Part shown: piece by piece, positions 51,134 to 59,712 of the stretch | How positions within the stretch are numbered: the first letter of the stretch is position 1 | Layout: the number at the start of each line of letters is the position of its first letter | Source: Microbacterium caowuchunii | GTDB taxonomy: Bacteria > Actinomycetota > Actinomycetes > Actinomycetales > Microbacteriaceae | Direction: 5' to 3' | Length of the DNA stretch: 64,000 nucleotides | NCBI RefSeq assembly: GCF_008727755.1 | Contig: NZ_CP044231.1 | Span: forward strand, 3,038,001-3,102,000 | The notes under the pieces: model-generated | Told to the model about the DNA's origin: nothing | What the model saw: only the letters and a program-made list of their open reading frames with translations | Databases searched by the model: none | Position numbers and translations under genes: made by a program

Positions 51134-52237
51134 TCAGCGGGCGAGCGTGCGGACGGCGTCGAGGAGAGTCCGCGCGGACGCATCCCAGGTGAAGCGCGCG
51201 ATGTGCGCGGTGCCCTCGGCGATCAGCCGGGACCGCTCCTCGTCGTCGTCGAGCGAGCGCACCGCCTCGGCGACGGCGGCCGGGTTCAGCGGGTCCACGT
51301 ACCGTGCACCGGGTCCGGCGACCTCGTGGAAGATCTCGAGGTCGCTGACGACCACGGGCACGCCCAGCGCGAGCGCTTCGGCCAACGGCAGCCCGTACCC
51401 CTCGTCCAGGCTCATGCTGGCCAGCACCGCGTCGTCGGCGAGCAGCCGCGCGTACTCGGCGTCCGAGACGCCGTCATGGAAGATGATGTCCGCGCCCGCG
51501 GGTGCGATCGCCTCGAGCTCCGCACGGCGGGCGGGCGAGATCCGGCTGAGGAGGTGCAGGGTCCGTCCGGGGAGCCCCGCCATCGCGCGCACCAGGGTCT
51601 CGACGTTCTTGTACCCCATGAACGACCCCATGTAGACGATGTTCCGTGGGGCGCCGCCGGGGACCGGAGCGTCGGGGGGAAGCAGGTCGGCCAGCCGCTG
51701 CGGCGCGTTGGGCACGACGAGGACGGGTCGCTTCGTCAGCCGCACGGCGTCGAACTGCCGGCGGCTCGTCTCGCTCACGGTGGCCACCACGTCCGCGCCG
51801 TTCAGCGTGAGCCGCTGCGGCACGTAGCTGAGGTGGAACAGTCGCCACAGCGCGCGGACCGGCAGACTGAGGCTGCGCGGCGGCGTGCGGTGCCGGTAGT
51901 AGATCATGTCGTGCAGGGTCAGGATCAGCCGGTACCTCCGGCCGAGTGAACCCATGGTCTGCAGTGGCGAGAAGACGACGTCGGGCTGGTAGCGGTTCAG
52001 CACGAAGGCCGTGAACGGCTCCTTCGGTGACGTCTGCTCGTGGATGCGCAGGTGCACCGCACCCTCGGGCAGATGGACGATCTGAGCCGGATCGTGGATG
52101 AGGAAGACGAGTTCCACGCCCGCTTCCGCCGCGACGGGCGCGAGGGCGCGGGCGAGCTCCTGCGAGTACCGGCTGATCCCGTCGTGGAAGTCCGTGCGGA
52201 TGTACCGCGCGTCGAAGAAGAGGCGCATCCGCGTCAC
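51134..52237 (-). CDS. GT4 glycosyltransferase
   Basis: A 367-residue retaining glycosyltransferase with two Rossmann domains. FFDARYIRTDFHDGISRYS at the N-terminus is the acceptor-side G-x-S-like loop, and SLDEGYGLPLAEALALGVPVV holds the E-x7-E donor motif. It should use a nucleotide sugar at the cytoplasmic membrane face. The GTG start at 52237 overlaps the stop of the other GT4 gene (GTGA), so the two act in sequence, probably on a glycolipid or cell-surface glycan. Confidence 0.88.
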   Translation of the reverse strand: MTRMRLFFDARYIRTDFHDGISRYSQELARALAPVAAEAGVELVFLIHDPAQIVHLPEGAVHLRIHEQTSPKEPFTAFVLNRYQPDVVFSPLQTMGSLGRRYRLILTLHDMIYYRHRTPPRSLSLPVRALWRLFHLSYVPQRLTLNGADVVATVSETSRRQFDAVRLTKRPVLVVPNAPQRLADLLPPDAPVPGGAPRNIVYMGSFMGYKNVETLVRAMAGLPGRTLHLLSRISPARRAELEAIAPAGADIIFHDGVSDAEYARLLADDAVLASMSLDEGYGLPLAEALALGVPVVVSDLEIFHEVAGPGARYVDPLNPAAVAEAVRSLDDDEERSRLIAEGTAHIARFTWDASARTLLDAVRTLAR

Positions 52238-53496
52238 TTGCCGACGGTCTCGCCCCGGTAGAGCGCTTCGAAGGTCGACAGGGTCCGGGCGATGTCGTGG
52301 ATCTCGACGCCCTTGAGCGAGGCCTGCTGCATCGCCGAGTACTCCTCGGGGGATGCGGACAGCACCCGGCGCAGCTTCTCTGCGAGGTCGTCGGCGCTCT
52401 CCGGGTCGAACAGCCATCCGTTCTCGCCGTCGTGCACCAGGTGCGGCAGCGCCATCGCGTTCGCGGCGACGACCGGCAGCCCGGACGCCATCGCCTCCAT
52501 CGTCGCGATGGACTGGAGCTCTGCGATCGAGGGCATCGCGAACACCGCGGCCTGCGTGTAGAGCGTGCGCAGTTCGCCCTCGTCCACGCGACCGTGGAAC
52601 ACGACGCGATCCTCGAGCCCGAGCTTGGCGACCTGGGCCTTGAGATCGTTCACCCGGTCGCCGCCGCCGACGATGTCCACGCCGTCGTACTCGCTCGGGT
52701 CGAGCTTCGCGACCGCCTGGAGCAGGACGTGCAGGTGCTTCTCGAACGTGATGCGGCCCACGAAGATGATGCGCTTGGTGGTCCGGGGGGTCAGATCGGC
52801 CGTGTAGTGCGAGGCGTCGATCCCGCAGCTGACCGGCAGCACCGGCCGGATGTGCGTGTTGCTCTCGAGGAACTCCGCGGCCTTCCGCGTCGGCGTGGTC
52901 ACCGCCTCAGCACGGTCGAAGGCGCGCTCGGCGGCCTTCCACTGCGTGCGGATGAGGATCTTGTTGAACCAGTGCGGCATCTTCGTGAAGTCGACGATGT
53001 TCTCCGGCATCGTGTGGTTCGTCGCCACGATGCGGATACCGCGCTTCTCGGCCTCGATGGACAGCCCCCGGCCGATCACGATGTGCGACTGGAAGTGGAC
53101 GACATCCGGCTGGACCGTGTCCAGAGCGCGCCGGGCGTAGTGGCGCGAACGCCACGGGACCACGAAGCGCAGCCAGTCGTGCGGGTACCAGCGCCAGCTG
53201 CGGGCGCGGTGCACGGTCATGGGGGCGCCCTCGATCTCCTCGACGAACGTGCCCACGTGGCGGTGGTCGGGGGCGGGCGCGAGGATGTGCACCTCGTGTC
53301 CGCGCTCGACGAGCCCGGCGGCGAGTCGTTCGGCGAAGCGCGCTGCACCGTTCACGTCGGGCGCGAACGTGTCGGCACCGATGAGGATGGTCAGCGGACG
53401 CGGTGGATCGACCGGGCCGTCGGGGAGGGCGGGCGTCGAGTGGGGAGTCACGGGTACGGTGGCTGCCAATCTCTGTGTCGCGTGCGGGGTCTGCAC
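52234..53496 (-). CDS. GT4 glycosyltransferase, PimB/MgtA-like
   Basis: About 420 residues. GADTFAPDVNGAARFAERLA is the acceptor loop of the GT4 group, VVHFQSHIVIGRG and ATNHTMPENIVDF follow, and SIAELQSIATMEAMASGLPV is the donor E-x7-E motif. It resembles mannosyl- or glucosyltransferases acting on diacylglycerol or phosphatidylinositol; exact sugar unknown. The start is uncertain: GTG 53496 lies 10 bases after TACAGT, GTG 53451 is an alternative; the first 25 residues are poorly conserved in character. Confidence 0.87.
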   Translation of the reverse strand: MQTPHATQRLAATVPVTPHSTPALPDGPVDPPRPLTILIGADTFAPDVNGAARFAERLAAGLVERGHEVHILAPAPDHRHVGTFVEEIEGAPMTVHRARSWRWYPHDWLRFVVPWRSRHYARRALDTVQPDVVHFQSHIVIGRGLSIEAEKRGIRIVATNHTMPENIVDFTKMPHWFNKILIRTQWKAAERAFDRAEAVTTPTRKAAEFLESNTHIRPVLPVSCGIDASHYTADLTPRTTKRIIFVGRITFEKHLHVLLQAVAKLDPSEYDGVDIVGGGDRVNDLKAQVAKLGLEDRVVFHGRVDEGELRTLYTQAAVFAMPSIAELQSIATMEAMASGLPVVAANAMALPHLVHDGENGWLFDPESADDLAEKLRRVLSASPEEYSAMQQASLKGVEIHDIARTLSTFEALYRGETVGK

Positions 53497-53571
53497 AAGC
53501 TTCTTTACTGTACCCGAGGGCGTCTGGACGTCCGCGGAGCCACCCCCGGCGCGCCCCTCTACCCTGGGATC

Positions 53572-54165
53572 ATGCTGAGACTGCAGGCCGATGCCTCCCC
53601 CGAACGCTGGGTTCCGGTGACCGAGTCGGTGGGACTGCGGGGACGGCGCCATCGCCGACGGGCGATCCGGATGCTGCTGAGCCGCGCGAACGCCGCGACC
53701 GGCGCGACGCCCCGGCCCGGTGGCGGCTTCGCCGCCTGGGCGGTCAGCCAGGCGACGCCCTTCCTGATGCGCAAGGCGGCCGGACGCGTGCTGGCGTGGG
53801 TCTGGAAGGCCGACCCTGAGGTCATGGTCGTCCTCGCGCAGGTGCAGGAACTCACGCCCCAGCTGCGCACCGCCCGGGCGATGATGCCGATCGAGTACGA
53901 CGACACGGAGCCGTTCCGAAACCCTCACCTCGGGACCGGTGAGCGCCTGGTGATGGCGCTGCCGCCCGACCCGGCGACGCCCCCGTTCGCGACGTACACG
54001 TGGGACACCGGCACGCACCTCGTGACCCTGAGCGCCGTCGGGGGCGACCGGGAACGCTTCGGGACGGTGATCGACGAGGTGGACGCCCTCGCGCGCACGC
54101 TGCGGGTGGTCGAGGACCTGCCCCTCGGCGAGTCCGTCGACGTGCTGCGGCTCGACCCGGCCTGA
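53572..54165 (+). CDS. Conserved-type protein of unknown function
   Basis: A 197-residue protein with ATG 6 bases after TACCCT (leaderless type). The N-terminal third is very basic (GLRGRRHRRRAIRMLLSR), the middle has a short hydrophobic stretch (FAAWAVSQATPFLM), and the C-terminal half is mixed alpha/beta with TYTWDTGTHLVTLSAVGG and VDALARTLRVVEDL. No signal peptide. Reading frame, promoter and codon use support a real gene; I do not recognise the family. Confidence 0.75.
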   Translation: MLRLQADASPERWVPVTESVGLRGRRHRRRAIRMLLSRANAATGATPRPGGGFAAWAVSQATPFLMRKAAGRVLAWVWKADPEVMVVLAQVQELTPQLRTARAMMPIEYDDTEPFRNPHLGTGERLVMALPPDPATPPFATYTWDTGTHLVTLSAVGGDRERFGTVIDEVDALARTLRVVEDLPLGESVDVLRLDPA

Positions 54166-54194
54166 CCCGCTCGGCTGCGGCCGCGCTCGTCTGC

Positions 54195-54217
54195 TAGCCT
54201 GAAACCGACCGGACGGT
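54195..54217 (+). promoter_or_regulatory. -10 box and TetR-type operator 1
   Basis: TAGCCT (54195-54200) is followed at once by the palindrome ACCGACCGGACGGT (54204-54217), so a repressor here would cover the transcription start of the SDR-tetR-MDR-SDR operon. The 18-base context AAACCGACCGGACGGTAT recurs in reverse orientation at 57337-57356. The TetR protein encoded at 54990 is the obvious candidate. Confidence 0.78.
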
Positions 54218-54240
54218 ATGGTCCTGCGCGAGGAGGCGTG

Positions 54241-54978
54241 ATGACGAGGTTCGAGGGCACGGTGACACTGGTGACCGGGGGGAGCCGCGGCATCGGGCTG
54301 GCCATCGCGGAGCGCCTCGTCGCGGAGGGCGGGGCGGTCGTGCTCACCGGACGCGACCGGGACACACTCGACCAGGCGGTCGCCGCACTGGGCGACTCGG
54401 CGACCGCGGTCTCCGGGCGGGCCGACGACGCCGACCACCGGGAGGAGACGTTCCGCCACATCGCGCGACAGCACGGCCGGCTCGACCACCTGGTGAACAA
54501 CGCGGGCATCAACCCCGCCTACGGCCCCGCCCTGGATCTCGATCCGGCGGCGGCACGGAAGATCCTCGAGGTGAACGTGATCGCCGCCCTGGAATGGACC
54601 CGCGATGCGGTCCGTGCGGGCCTTGACCGATCGATCGTCAACATCGCCTCGATCTCCGGCGTGGCCGCCTCCCCGAACATCGCCTTCTACGGGGTGTCGA
54701 AGGCGGCCCTGATCAACCTCACGATGCAGCTCGCCGACGAGCTGGCACCGCGCCTCCGGGTCAACGCCGTCGCCCCCGCCGTCGTGAAGACCCGCTTCGC
54801 CCGCGCGCTCTACGAGGGCCGGGAGGCGGAGGCGGCCGCGGCGTACCCGCTCGCACGGCTGGGGGAACCTCAGGACATCGCCGGACCGGTCGCGTTCCTC
54901 CTCTCCGCGGACGCCGCCTGGATCACCGGCCAGACACTGCTCATCGACGGCGGCGCATCCGTGCGCCCCATCGGGTGA
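54241..54978 (+). CDS. SDR-family dehydrogenase (FabG-like), first gene of the acyl-CoA regulon
   Basis: A 245-residue classical SDR: TGGSRGIGLAIAE, NNAG in LVNNAGINPAY, catalytic Ser in NIASISGVAAS and Tyr/Lys in FYGVSKAAL, and a C-terminal TGQTLLIDGGAS. It probably oxidises a hydroxyl of an intermediate (for instance 3-hydroxyacyl-CoA) with NAD(P)+. GAGGAGG precedes ATG 54241. The stop overlaps an alternative GTG start of the TetR gene, consistent with one transcript. Confidence 0.9.
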   Translation: MTRFEGTVTLVTGGSRGIGLAIAERLVAEGGAVVLTGRDRDTLDQAVAALGDSATAVSGRADDADHREETFRHIARQHGRLDHLVNNAGINPAYGPALDLDPAAARKILEVNVIAALEWTRDAVRAGLDRSIVNIASISGVAASPNIAFYGVSKAALINLTMQLADELAPRLRVNAVAPAVVKTRFARALYEGREAEAAAAYPLARLGEPQDIAGPVAFLLSADAAWITGQTLLIDGGASVRPIG

Positions 54979-54989
54979 AGGATGGACGC

Positions 54990-55574
54990 ATGAAAGAGAC
55001 GAGCGTCGCCGACGATGTCACCCGGGCGGCCGTGGAGCTGTTCTCCACCCAGGGATACGCCAACACCAGCGTGCAGCAGATCGTGGAGGCCGCCGGGGTC
55101 ACCAAGGGCGCGATGTACCACTACTTCGAGTCCAAGGACGACCTGCTGTTCGGGATCTACGATCGCCTGCTCTCCCTGCAGAAGACGCACCTCGACGCGA
55201 TCATCTCGCGCGGGGGTCCGATGGACGAGGTGCTCCGCGCCGCGTGCGTCGATGTGCTGGAGACCTCGATCGAGTACCTCCCGGAGGGGACGGTCTTCTT
55301 CCGCTCGGCGCACATGCTGAGCACCCCCCGCCAGGGCGAGGTGACCCGGCGCCGCCGCGAGTACCACGACGAGTTCGCCGCACTGATCCAGCAGGGCCGC
55401 GAGGCGGGCCTGTTCCGTACCGACATCCCCGTCCCGCTGCTCGTCGCGCACTTCTTCAGCGACGTGCACTACCTGTCGCACTGGTACTCCCCGCATGGCC
55501 CCGAGAGCCGCACCCTCGTCGCCGAGCAGCTCACCGAGCTCTTCCTCAGCAGCATCCGGATACCGAAGGACTGA
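54990..55574 (+). CDS. TetR/AcrR-family transcriptional repressor
   Basis: A 194-residue regulator: N-terminal HTH (about 10-55) with TSVQQIVEAAGVTKGAMYHY (quoted in part) and FESKDDLLFGIYDR, then an all-helical ligand domain. Its gene lies second in the operon whose promoter carries operator 1, so autoregulation is likely, together with control of the Liv-type operon through operator 2. The effector is probably an acyl-CoA of the pathway. ATG 54990 is preferred (AAGGA 7 bases upstream) over GTG 54975. Confidence 0.92.
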   Translation: MKETSVADDVTRAAVELFSTQGYANTSVQQIVEAAGVTKGAMYHYFESKDDLLFGIYDRLLSLQKTHLDAIISRGGPMDEVLRAACVDVLETSIEYLPEGTVFFRSAHMLSTPRQGEVTRRRREYHDEFAALIQQGREAGLFRTDIPVPLLVAHFFSDVHYLSHWYSPHGPESRTLVAEQLTELFLSSIRIPKD

Positions 55575-55578
55575 ACAC

Positions 55579-56559
55579 ATGCGCGCTTGGCACGTCACCC
55601 GTCATGGAGAGCCGGAAGAGGTCCTCGAACTCGTCGACGTGCCGGATCCCGTGCCCGGGCCGGGCGAGGTGCTCATCCGGGTCGCCGCGGTCGCGGCGAA
55701 CTTCCCCGACGTGCTGCTGTCCCGCGGCGAATACCAGGTGCGGCCGCCGCTGCCGTTCACGCCCGGGATCGAACTGAGCGGCACGGTGGTCTCGGTCGGT
55801 GACGGCGTCGTGGGCCTCGCGCCCGGCCAGCGGGTCGTCGGCTCGGGGATCGGTGTGCTGTCCGAGCTCGCGGTGCTGCCGGCCGGCGACGTGCATCCCG
55901 CCCCCGATGCGCTGGACGACATCGCCGCGGCCGGGCTGATGATCGCGTACCAGACCGCCTGGTTCGGGCTCCATCGGCGCGGGCGCATGCGCGCGGGCGA
56001 CTGGGTGCTCGTGCACGCGGCCGCCGGCGGCGTCGGCGCGGCGGCGGTCCAGCTCGCCGTCGCAGCCGGAGCACGCGTCATCGGCGTGGTCGGCTCGGCG
56101 ACCAAGACGGACGTCGCGCGCGCGGCCGGAGCCGAGGAGGTGCTCCGCCGGGATGCGGACGACATCGCGGCCCGGGTGAAGGAGATCACCGGCGGCCACG
56201 GGGCAGACGTCGTGTTCGACCCGGTGGGCGGTGCGGCCTTCACCGCCTCCACCAAGTGCATCGCGTTCGAGGGGCGGCTGGTGGTGGTGGGCTTCGCGAG
56301 CGGAGAGATCCCGCAGGCGGCGGCGAACCACGCCCTCGTGAAGAACTACAGCATCGACGGCCTGCACTGGGCGCTGTACGCCCAGCGGCGACCCGATCTC
56401 GTGCGGGAGGCACACGCGGAACTCACCCGCCTCGCCGCCGAAGGAGCCATCCGGCCGGTCGTCCACGAGGTCGTCCCGTTCCTCGAGGCGCCGGCCGCCA
56501 TCCAGCTCCTCGCCGGCGGCACCACCACCGGACGGATCGTGATCGAGGTCGGGGCGTGA
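55579..56559 (+). CDS. MDR-family NADPH:quinone oxidoreductase-like enzyme
   Basis: A 326-residue zinc-free medium-chain reductase: AANFPDVLLSRGEYQ (cofactor/substrate edge of the QOR group), PGIELSGTVVSVG, and the nucleotide-binding HAAAGGVGAAAVQLA. Zinc ligands of alcohol dehydrogenases are absent. It may reduce an enoyl-CoA or quinone; in acyl-CoA operons such proteins often act as enoyl or acryloyl reductases. It starts 4 bases after the tetR stop and overlaps the next SDR gene (GTGA). Confidence 0.9.
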   Translation: MRAWHVTRHGEPEEVLELVDVPDPVPGPGEVLIRVAAVAANFPDVLLSRGEYQVRPPLPFTPGIELSGTVVSVGDGVVGLAPGQRVVGSGIGVLSELAVLPAGDVHPAPDALDDIAAAGLMIAYQTAWFGLHRRGRMRAGDWVLVHAAAGGVGAAAVQLAVAAGARVIGVVGSATKTDVARAAGAEEVLRRDADDIAARVKEITGGHGADVVFDPVGGAAFTASTKCIAFEGRLVVVGFASGEIPQAAANHALVKNYSIDGLHWALYAQRRPDLVREAHAELTRLAAEGAIRPVVHEVVPFLEAPAAIQLLAGGTTTGRIVIEVGA

Positions 56560-57296
56560 CCGGCACGGCGCTCGAGGGCCGGGTCGCTCTGGTCACGGGC
56601 GCGTCCCGCGGACTCGGCGCGGCCTACGCGCGAGCGCTCCACGCGGAGGGTGCGCACGTCGTGATCGCCGATGTGCGCGACGAGGACGGCACAGCGCTCG
56701 CGGCCGAGCTCGCCCCGCGCGCCTGGTACCGCCATCTCGACGTGACGGACGAGGACGGCTGGTCGGCGCTCGTCGACGAGGTCGTCCGCTCCCTCGGCGC
56801 GGTCGACGTCCTCGTCAACAACGCCGGCATCGCGAACGCCGCCCCCATCGAGCACTACACGCGCGCGAAATGGGACGCGGTGATCGCGGTCAACCTCACC
56901 GGCACCTTCCTCGGCTGCCGCGCCGTGAGCGTGCCGATGAAGGCGGCCGGAGGCGGGTCCATCATCAACATCTCCTCGGTGGAGGGGATGCGCGGAAGCG
57001 TCGGCCTGCACGGATACACCGCCGCGAAGTTCGGCGTGCGCGGCCTCACGAAGTCCCTCGCCGTGGAGCTCGGCCCCTCCGGCATCCGGGTGAACTCCGT
57101 GCATCCCGGGCTCATCCTCACCGACATGACGGCTCGCATCGACCCCGCCCGGCTCGACATCCCCCTCGGGCGGCCGGGCACCCCCGAGGACGTGGCCGGG
57201 ACGATCGTGTTCCTCGCCGGCGATTCCTCGAGGTTCACGAGCGGCGACGAGTTCGTGGTCGACGGCGGCATGATCACCGGCATCCCGCACCGCTGA
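56556..57296 (+). CDS. SDR-family dehydrogenase, 3-alpha/20-beta-hydroxysteroid dehydrogenase-like
   Basis: A 246-residue classical SDR: VTGASRGLGAAYARAL, VLVNNAGIANA, catalytic Ser in NISSVEGMRG and YTAAKFGVRG (Tyr, Lys). The sequence resembles the 3-alpha(or 20-beta)-hydroxysteroid dehydrogenase group, which also contains many enzymes for cyclic terpenoid alcohols. GTG start overlaps the MDR stop. With the SDR at 54241 it gives two oxidation steps in one operon. Confidence 0.9.
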   Translation: MTGTALEGRVALVTGASRGLGAAYARALHAEGAHVVIADVRDEDGTALAAELAPRAWYRHLDVTDEDGWSALVDEVVRSLGAVDVLVNNAGIANAAPIEHYTRAKWDAVIAVNLTGTFLGCRAVSVPMKAAGGGSIINISSVEGMRGSVGLHGYTAAKFGVRGLTKSLAVELGPSGIRVNSVHPGLILTDMTARIDPARLDIPLGRPGTPEDVAGTIVFLAGDSSRFTSGDEFVVDGGMITGIPHR

Positions 57297-57339
57297 GCGG
57301 CAGCGGCGACGGCATGGAGGGCATTCCGGCGCACAACAT

Positions 57340-57367
57340 ACCGCCCGGTCGGTTTATGAGCTACAGT
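57340..57367 (+). promoter_or_regulatory. TetR-type operator 2 and -10 box of the Liv operon
   Basis: ACCGCCCGGTCGGT (57340-57353) lies 8 bases before the -10 box TACAGT (57362-57367), covering the -35/spacer region. Read on the minus strand its context is AAACCGACCGGGCGGTATG, one base different from operator 1 over 19 positions. It places the ABC importer operon under the same regulator as the genes at 54241-57296. Confidence 0.78.
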
Positions 57368-57395
57368 GGGGCGCACCCGACACGAAGAGGTGCCG

Positions 57396-58121
57396 ATGTC
57401 CTCCACCGCCGTACCCGTCCCGCGGCTGTCCGTCCGCGATCTCACCGTCTCGTTCGGCGGCCTCGTCGCCCTGCAGGACGTCTCCTTCGACGTCGCCCCC
57501 GGCCAGGTGGTCGCCCTGATCGGCCCGAACGGCGCCGGCAAGACGACGGTCTTCAACAGCATCTGCGGACTGGTCCGCCGGCGCGGTGACATCCTGCTCG
57601 ACGGCGTCGCCGTTCCCCGCCGCACGGTAGCCCTCGCCCGTCACGGCGTCGCCCGCACCCTGCAGGGCCTGGGCCTGTTCGACGGGCTGACCGTACGCGA
57701 GAACATCGCGGTGCCGGTGGCACGCACCGCCGGGGCCGGCGCGCGGATCTCGGCGCAGCTCGAGGCGCACGGCCTCACGGAGGTCGCCGACGTCCCCGTC
57801 TCGGTGCTCCCCTATCCGGTGCGCAAGCGCGTCGCGCTCGCCCGTGCGCTCGTCTCGGGCGCACGGCTGCTGCTCCTGGACGAACCCGCGGGCGGCCTCG
57901 GCGAGGAGGACATCTCCTCGCTCGCCGCCACCGTCCGCAGCGTCGCGGCCTCCGGCTGCGCCGTCCTCCTCGTCGAGCATCACGTCGACTTCGTCATGGG
58001 GGTCGCCGACCACATCGTCGTCCTGGATTTCGGCCGGGTGATCGCCCACGGCGCTCCCGAGGACGTGCGGACCGACCCGCGGGTCGAAGAGGCCTACCTC
58101 GGCGTGAAGGCGACGGCATGA
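57396..58121 (+). CDS. livG: Branched-chain-type ABC transporter ATP-binding protein (LivG)
   Basis: A 241-residue ATPase of the LivG class: Walker A GPNGAGKTT, GVARTLQGLGLFDGLTVREN, Walker B LLLLDEPAGGL and switch VEHHVDFVMGVADH. The signature LSGGQ reads VLPYPVRKR here, so the usual ABC signature is not conserved in this subunit; ATP hydrolysis may depend on the partner LivF-like site. First gene of the importer operon; GAAGAGG precedes the ATG. Confidence 0.9.
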   Translation: MSSTAVPVPRLSVRDLTVSFGGLVALQDVSFDVAPGQVVALIGPNGAGKTTVFNSICGLVRRRGDILLDGVAVPRRTVALARHGVARTLQGLGLFDGLTVRENIAVPVARTAGAGARISAQLEAHGLTEVADVPVSVLPYPVRKRVALARALVSGARLLLLDEPAGGLGEEDISSLAATVRSVAASGCAVLLVEHHVDFVMGVADHIVVLDFGRVIAHGAPEDVRTDPRVEEAYLGVKATA

Positions 58122-58834
58122 GCGGCGCACTGGCCTTCTCCGGCCTCACCGTGGGATACGGCGGGGAGCCGGTCCTCCACGAGGTCGCCTTCGCCCTCGC
58201 CCCCGGGGAGGTCGTCGCCCTCCTCGGTGCCAACGGCGCCGGCAAGACCACCCTCCTGCGGGCCCTCGCCGGCTTCGTGCCGGTGCGGGAGCGGATGATC
58301 ACCCTCGACGGCCGCGACCTCATGCGACTGCGCCCCGAGGACCGCGCCCGGCTCGGCATCGGCCAGGTGCCCGAAGGACGCAGCGTCGTCGCCGAGCTGA
58401 CCGTGGACGAGAACCTGCGTCTCGGCACGCTCTGGCGTCATCGGGGACGCGAGCGGGAGCGGGCCGTCGCCGAGGTGTACGACCTGTTCGAGCCCCTGGC
58501 GCGACGCCGGACGAGCGACGGCCACCAGCTCTCCGGCGGCGAGCGCCAGATGCTGGCGCTCGGCCGGGCGCTCGTGTCACGGCCCCGGGTGCTCACGCTC
58601 GACGAACCGTCCCTGGGGCTCGCCCCGCTGGTCGTCGCGCAGCTCATGGCGACCGTGCGCGACACCGCCGCCCGCGACGGGATGACGGTCCTGCTCGCCG
58701 AGCAGAACGTCACGAGTGCCCTGTCGATCGCCGACCGCGGCGTCGTCCTCAACCTCGGCCGTGTCGTCGCGGACGCCCCCGCGGCCGACCTCTCCGCCGA
58801 CACCGCCCTCCGCCACGCCTACCTGGGATTCTGA
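58118..58834 (+). CDS. livF: Branched-chain-type ABC transporter ATP-binding protein (LivF)
   Basis: A 238-residue ATPase: Walker A GANGAGKTT, GIGQVPEGRSVVAELTVDEN typical of LivF, signature LSGGERQM, Walker B VLTLDEPSLGLAP and switch LAEQNV. It forms the nucleotide-binding pair with the LivG-like subunit. ATG overlaps the livG stop by 4 bases; its stop overlaps the livH start by one base. Confidence 0.93.
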   Translation: MSGALAFSGLTVGYGGEPVLHEVAFALAPGEVVALLGANGAGKTTLLRALAGFVPVRERMITLDGRDLMRLRPEDRARLGIGQVPEGRSVVAELTVDENLRLGTLWRHRGRERERAVAEVYDLFEPLARRRTSDGHQLSGGERQMLALGRALVSRPRVLTLDEPSLGLAPLVVAQLMATVRDTAARDGMTVLLAEQNVTSALSIADRGVVLNLGRVVADAPAADLSADTALRHAYLGF

Positions 58835-59712
58835 TGGACCGCTTCGCCTTCCTCTTCGCCACGGGCCTCGCCCGCGGCGCCGTGTTCGCCCTGTTCGCGC
58901 TCTCGCTCGTCCTGATCTGGCGCGCCGCGCGCATCATCAACTTCGCGCAGGGTGCCATGGCCCTGGTCGCCACCTATCTCGCGTTCGCGGTGACGGGGCT
59001 GACCGGCTCGTACCTCGCCGGCCTGGTCGCCGGCATCCTCGGCGGTGCGGCGATCGGGTTCGTCGTCGAGCGCGGGGTCATGCGGCGCGCGTCGCACGCC
59101 TCCCCACTGACGGGCGTCATCATCGCGATCGGGCTGGTGATGGTGCTGCAGTCGCTGCTCGGCATCCTGGCGGGATCCGCCTACCGCCCCATGCCGGCGC
59201 CCTTCGACCAATCCCCGATCTTCTTCGCCGGGGTCCCGCTGCTGTCGCCGTACGACCTGTTCGTGCTCGTGGTCGCACTGGGCGTCATGGGGCTGCTCGC
59301 GGTGCTGTTCACCCGCACCTCGCTCGGCCTGCAGCTGCGCGCCTCCGCGTTCGCCCCCGAGGTGTCGCAGATGCTCGGGGTCCGGGTGAACCGCATGGTG
59401 ACGATCGGATGGATGCTGTCCGCCGCCGTCGCCGCACTGGCGGCGATGCTGCTGATCCCCACCGAGCTGGGGCTGAACCCGCACTCCACGGACGTGCTGT
59501 TCGTCTATGCGTTCACCGTCGCGGTGGTGGGCGGGCTGGACTCCCCGGTCGGGGCCCTGCTGGGCGGGCTCGTCGTCGGCGTCCTGATGACGGTCGTCAC
59601 CGGGTACCTCGGCTCCACGATCGCGCCGATCGGCGTGCTGGTGCTGCTGCTGATCGTCCTCCTCGTCCGACCAGGCGGCGTGTTCTCGCTGCGAGAGGCG
59701 CGCACCGCATGA
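58834..59712 (+). CDS. livH: Branched-chain-type ABC transporter permease (LivH)
   Basis: A 292-residue permease with about eight hydrophobic segments. ARIINFAQGAMALVATY near the N-terminus and GLDSPVGALLGGLVVGVL near the C-terminus are typical of LivH subunits. It pairs with LivM encoded next (4-base overlap). Confidence 0.93.
   Translation: MDRFAFLFATGLARGAVFALFALSLVLIWRAARIINFAQGAMALVATYLAFAVTGLTGSYLAGLVAGILGGAAIGFVVERGVMRRASHASPLTGVIIAIGLVMVLQSLLGILAGSAYRPMPAPFDQSPIFFAGVPLLSPYDLFVLVVALGVMGLLAVLFTRTSLGLQLRASAFAPEVSQMLGVRVNRMVTIGWMLSAAVAALAAMLLIPTELGLNPHSTDVLFVYAFTVAVVGGLDSPVGALLGGLVVGVLMTVVTGYLGSTIAPIGVLVLLLIVLLVRPGGVFSLREARTA

Noticed and set aside
51134..53496. Exopolysaccharide or lipopolysaccharide locus
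   Set aside because: Only two GT4 genes, without polymerase, flippase or sugar-nucleotide genes nearby.
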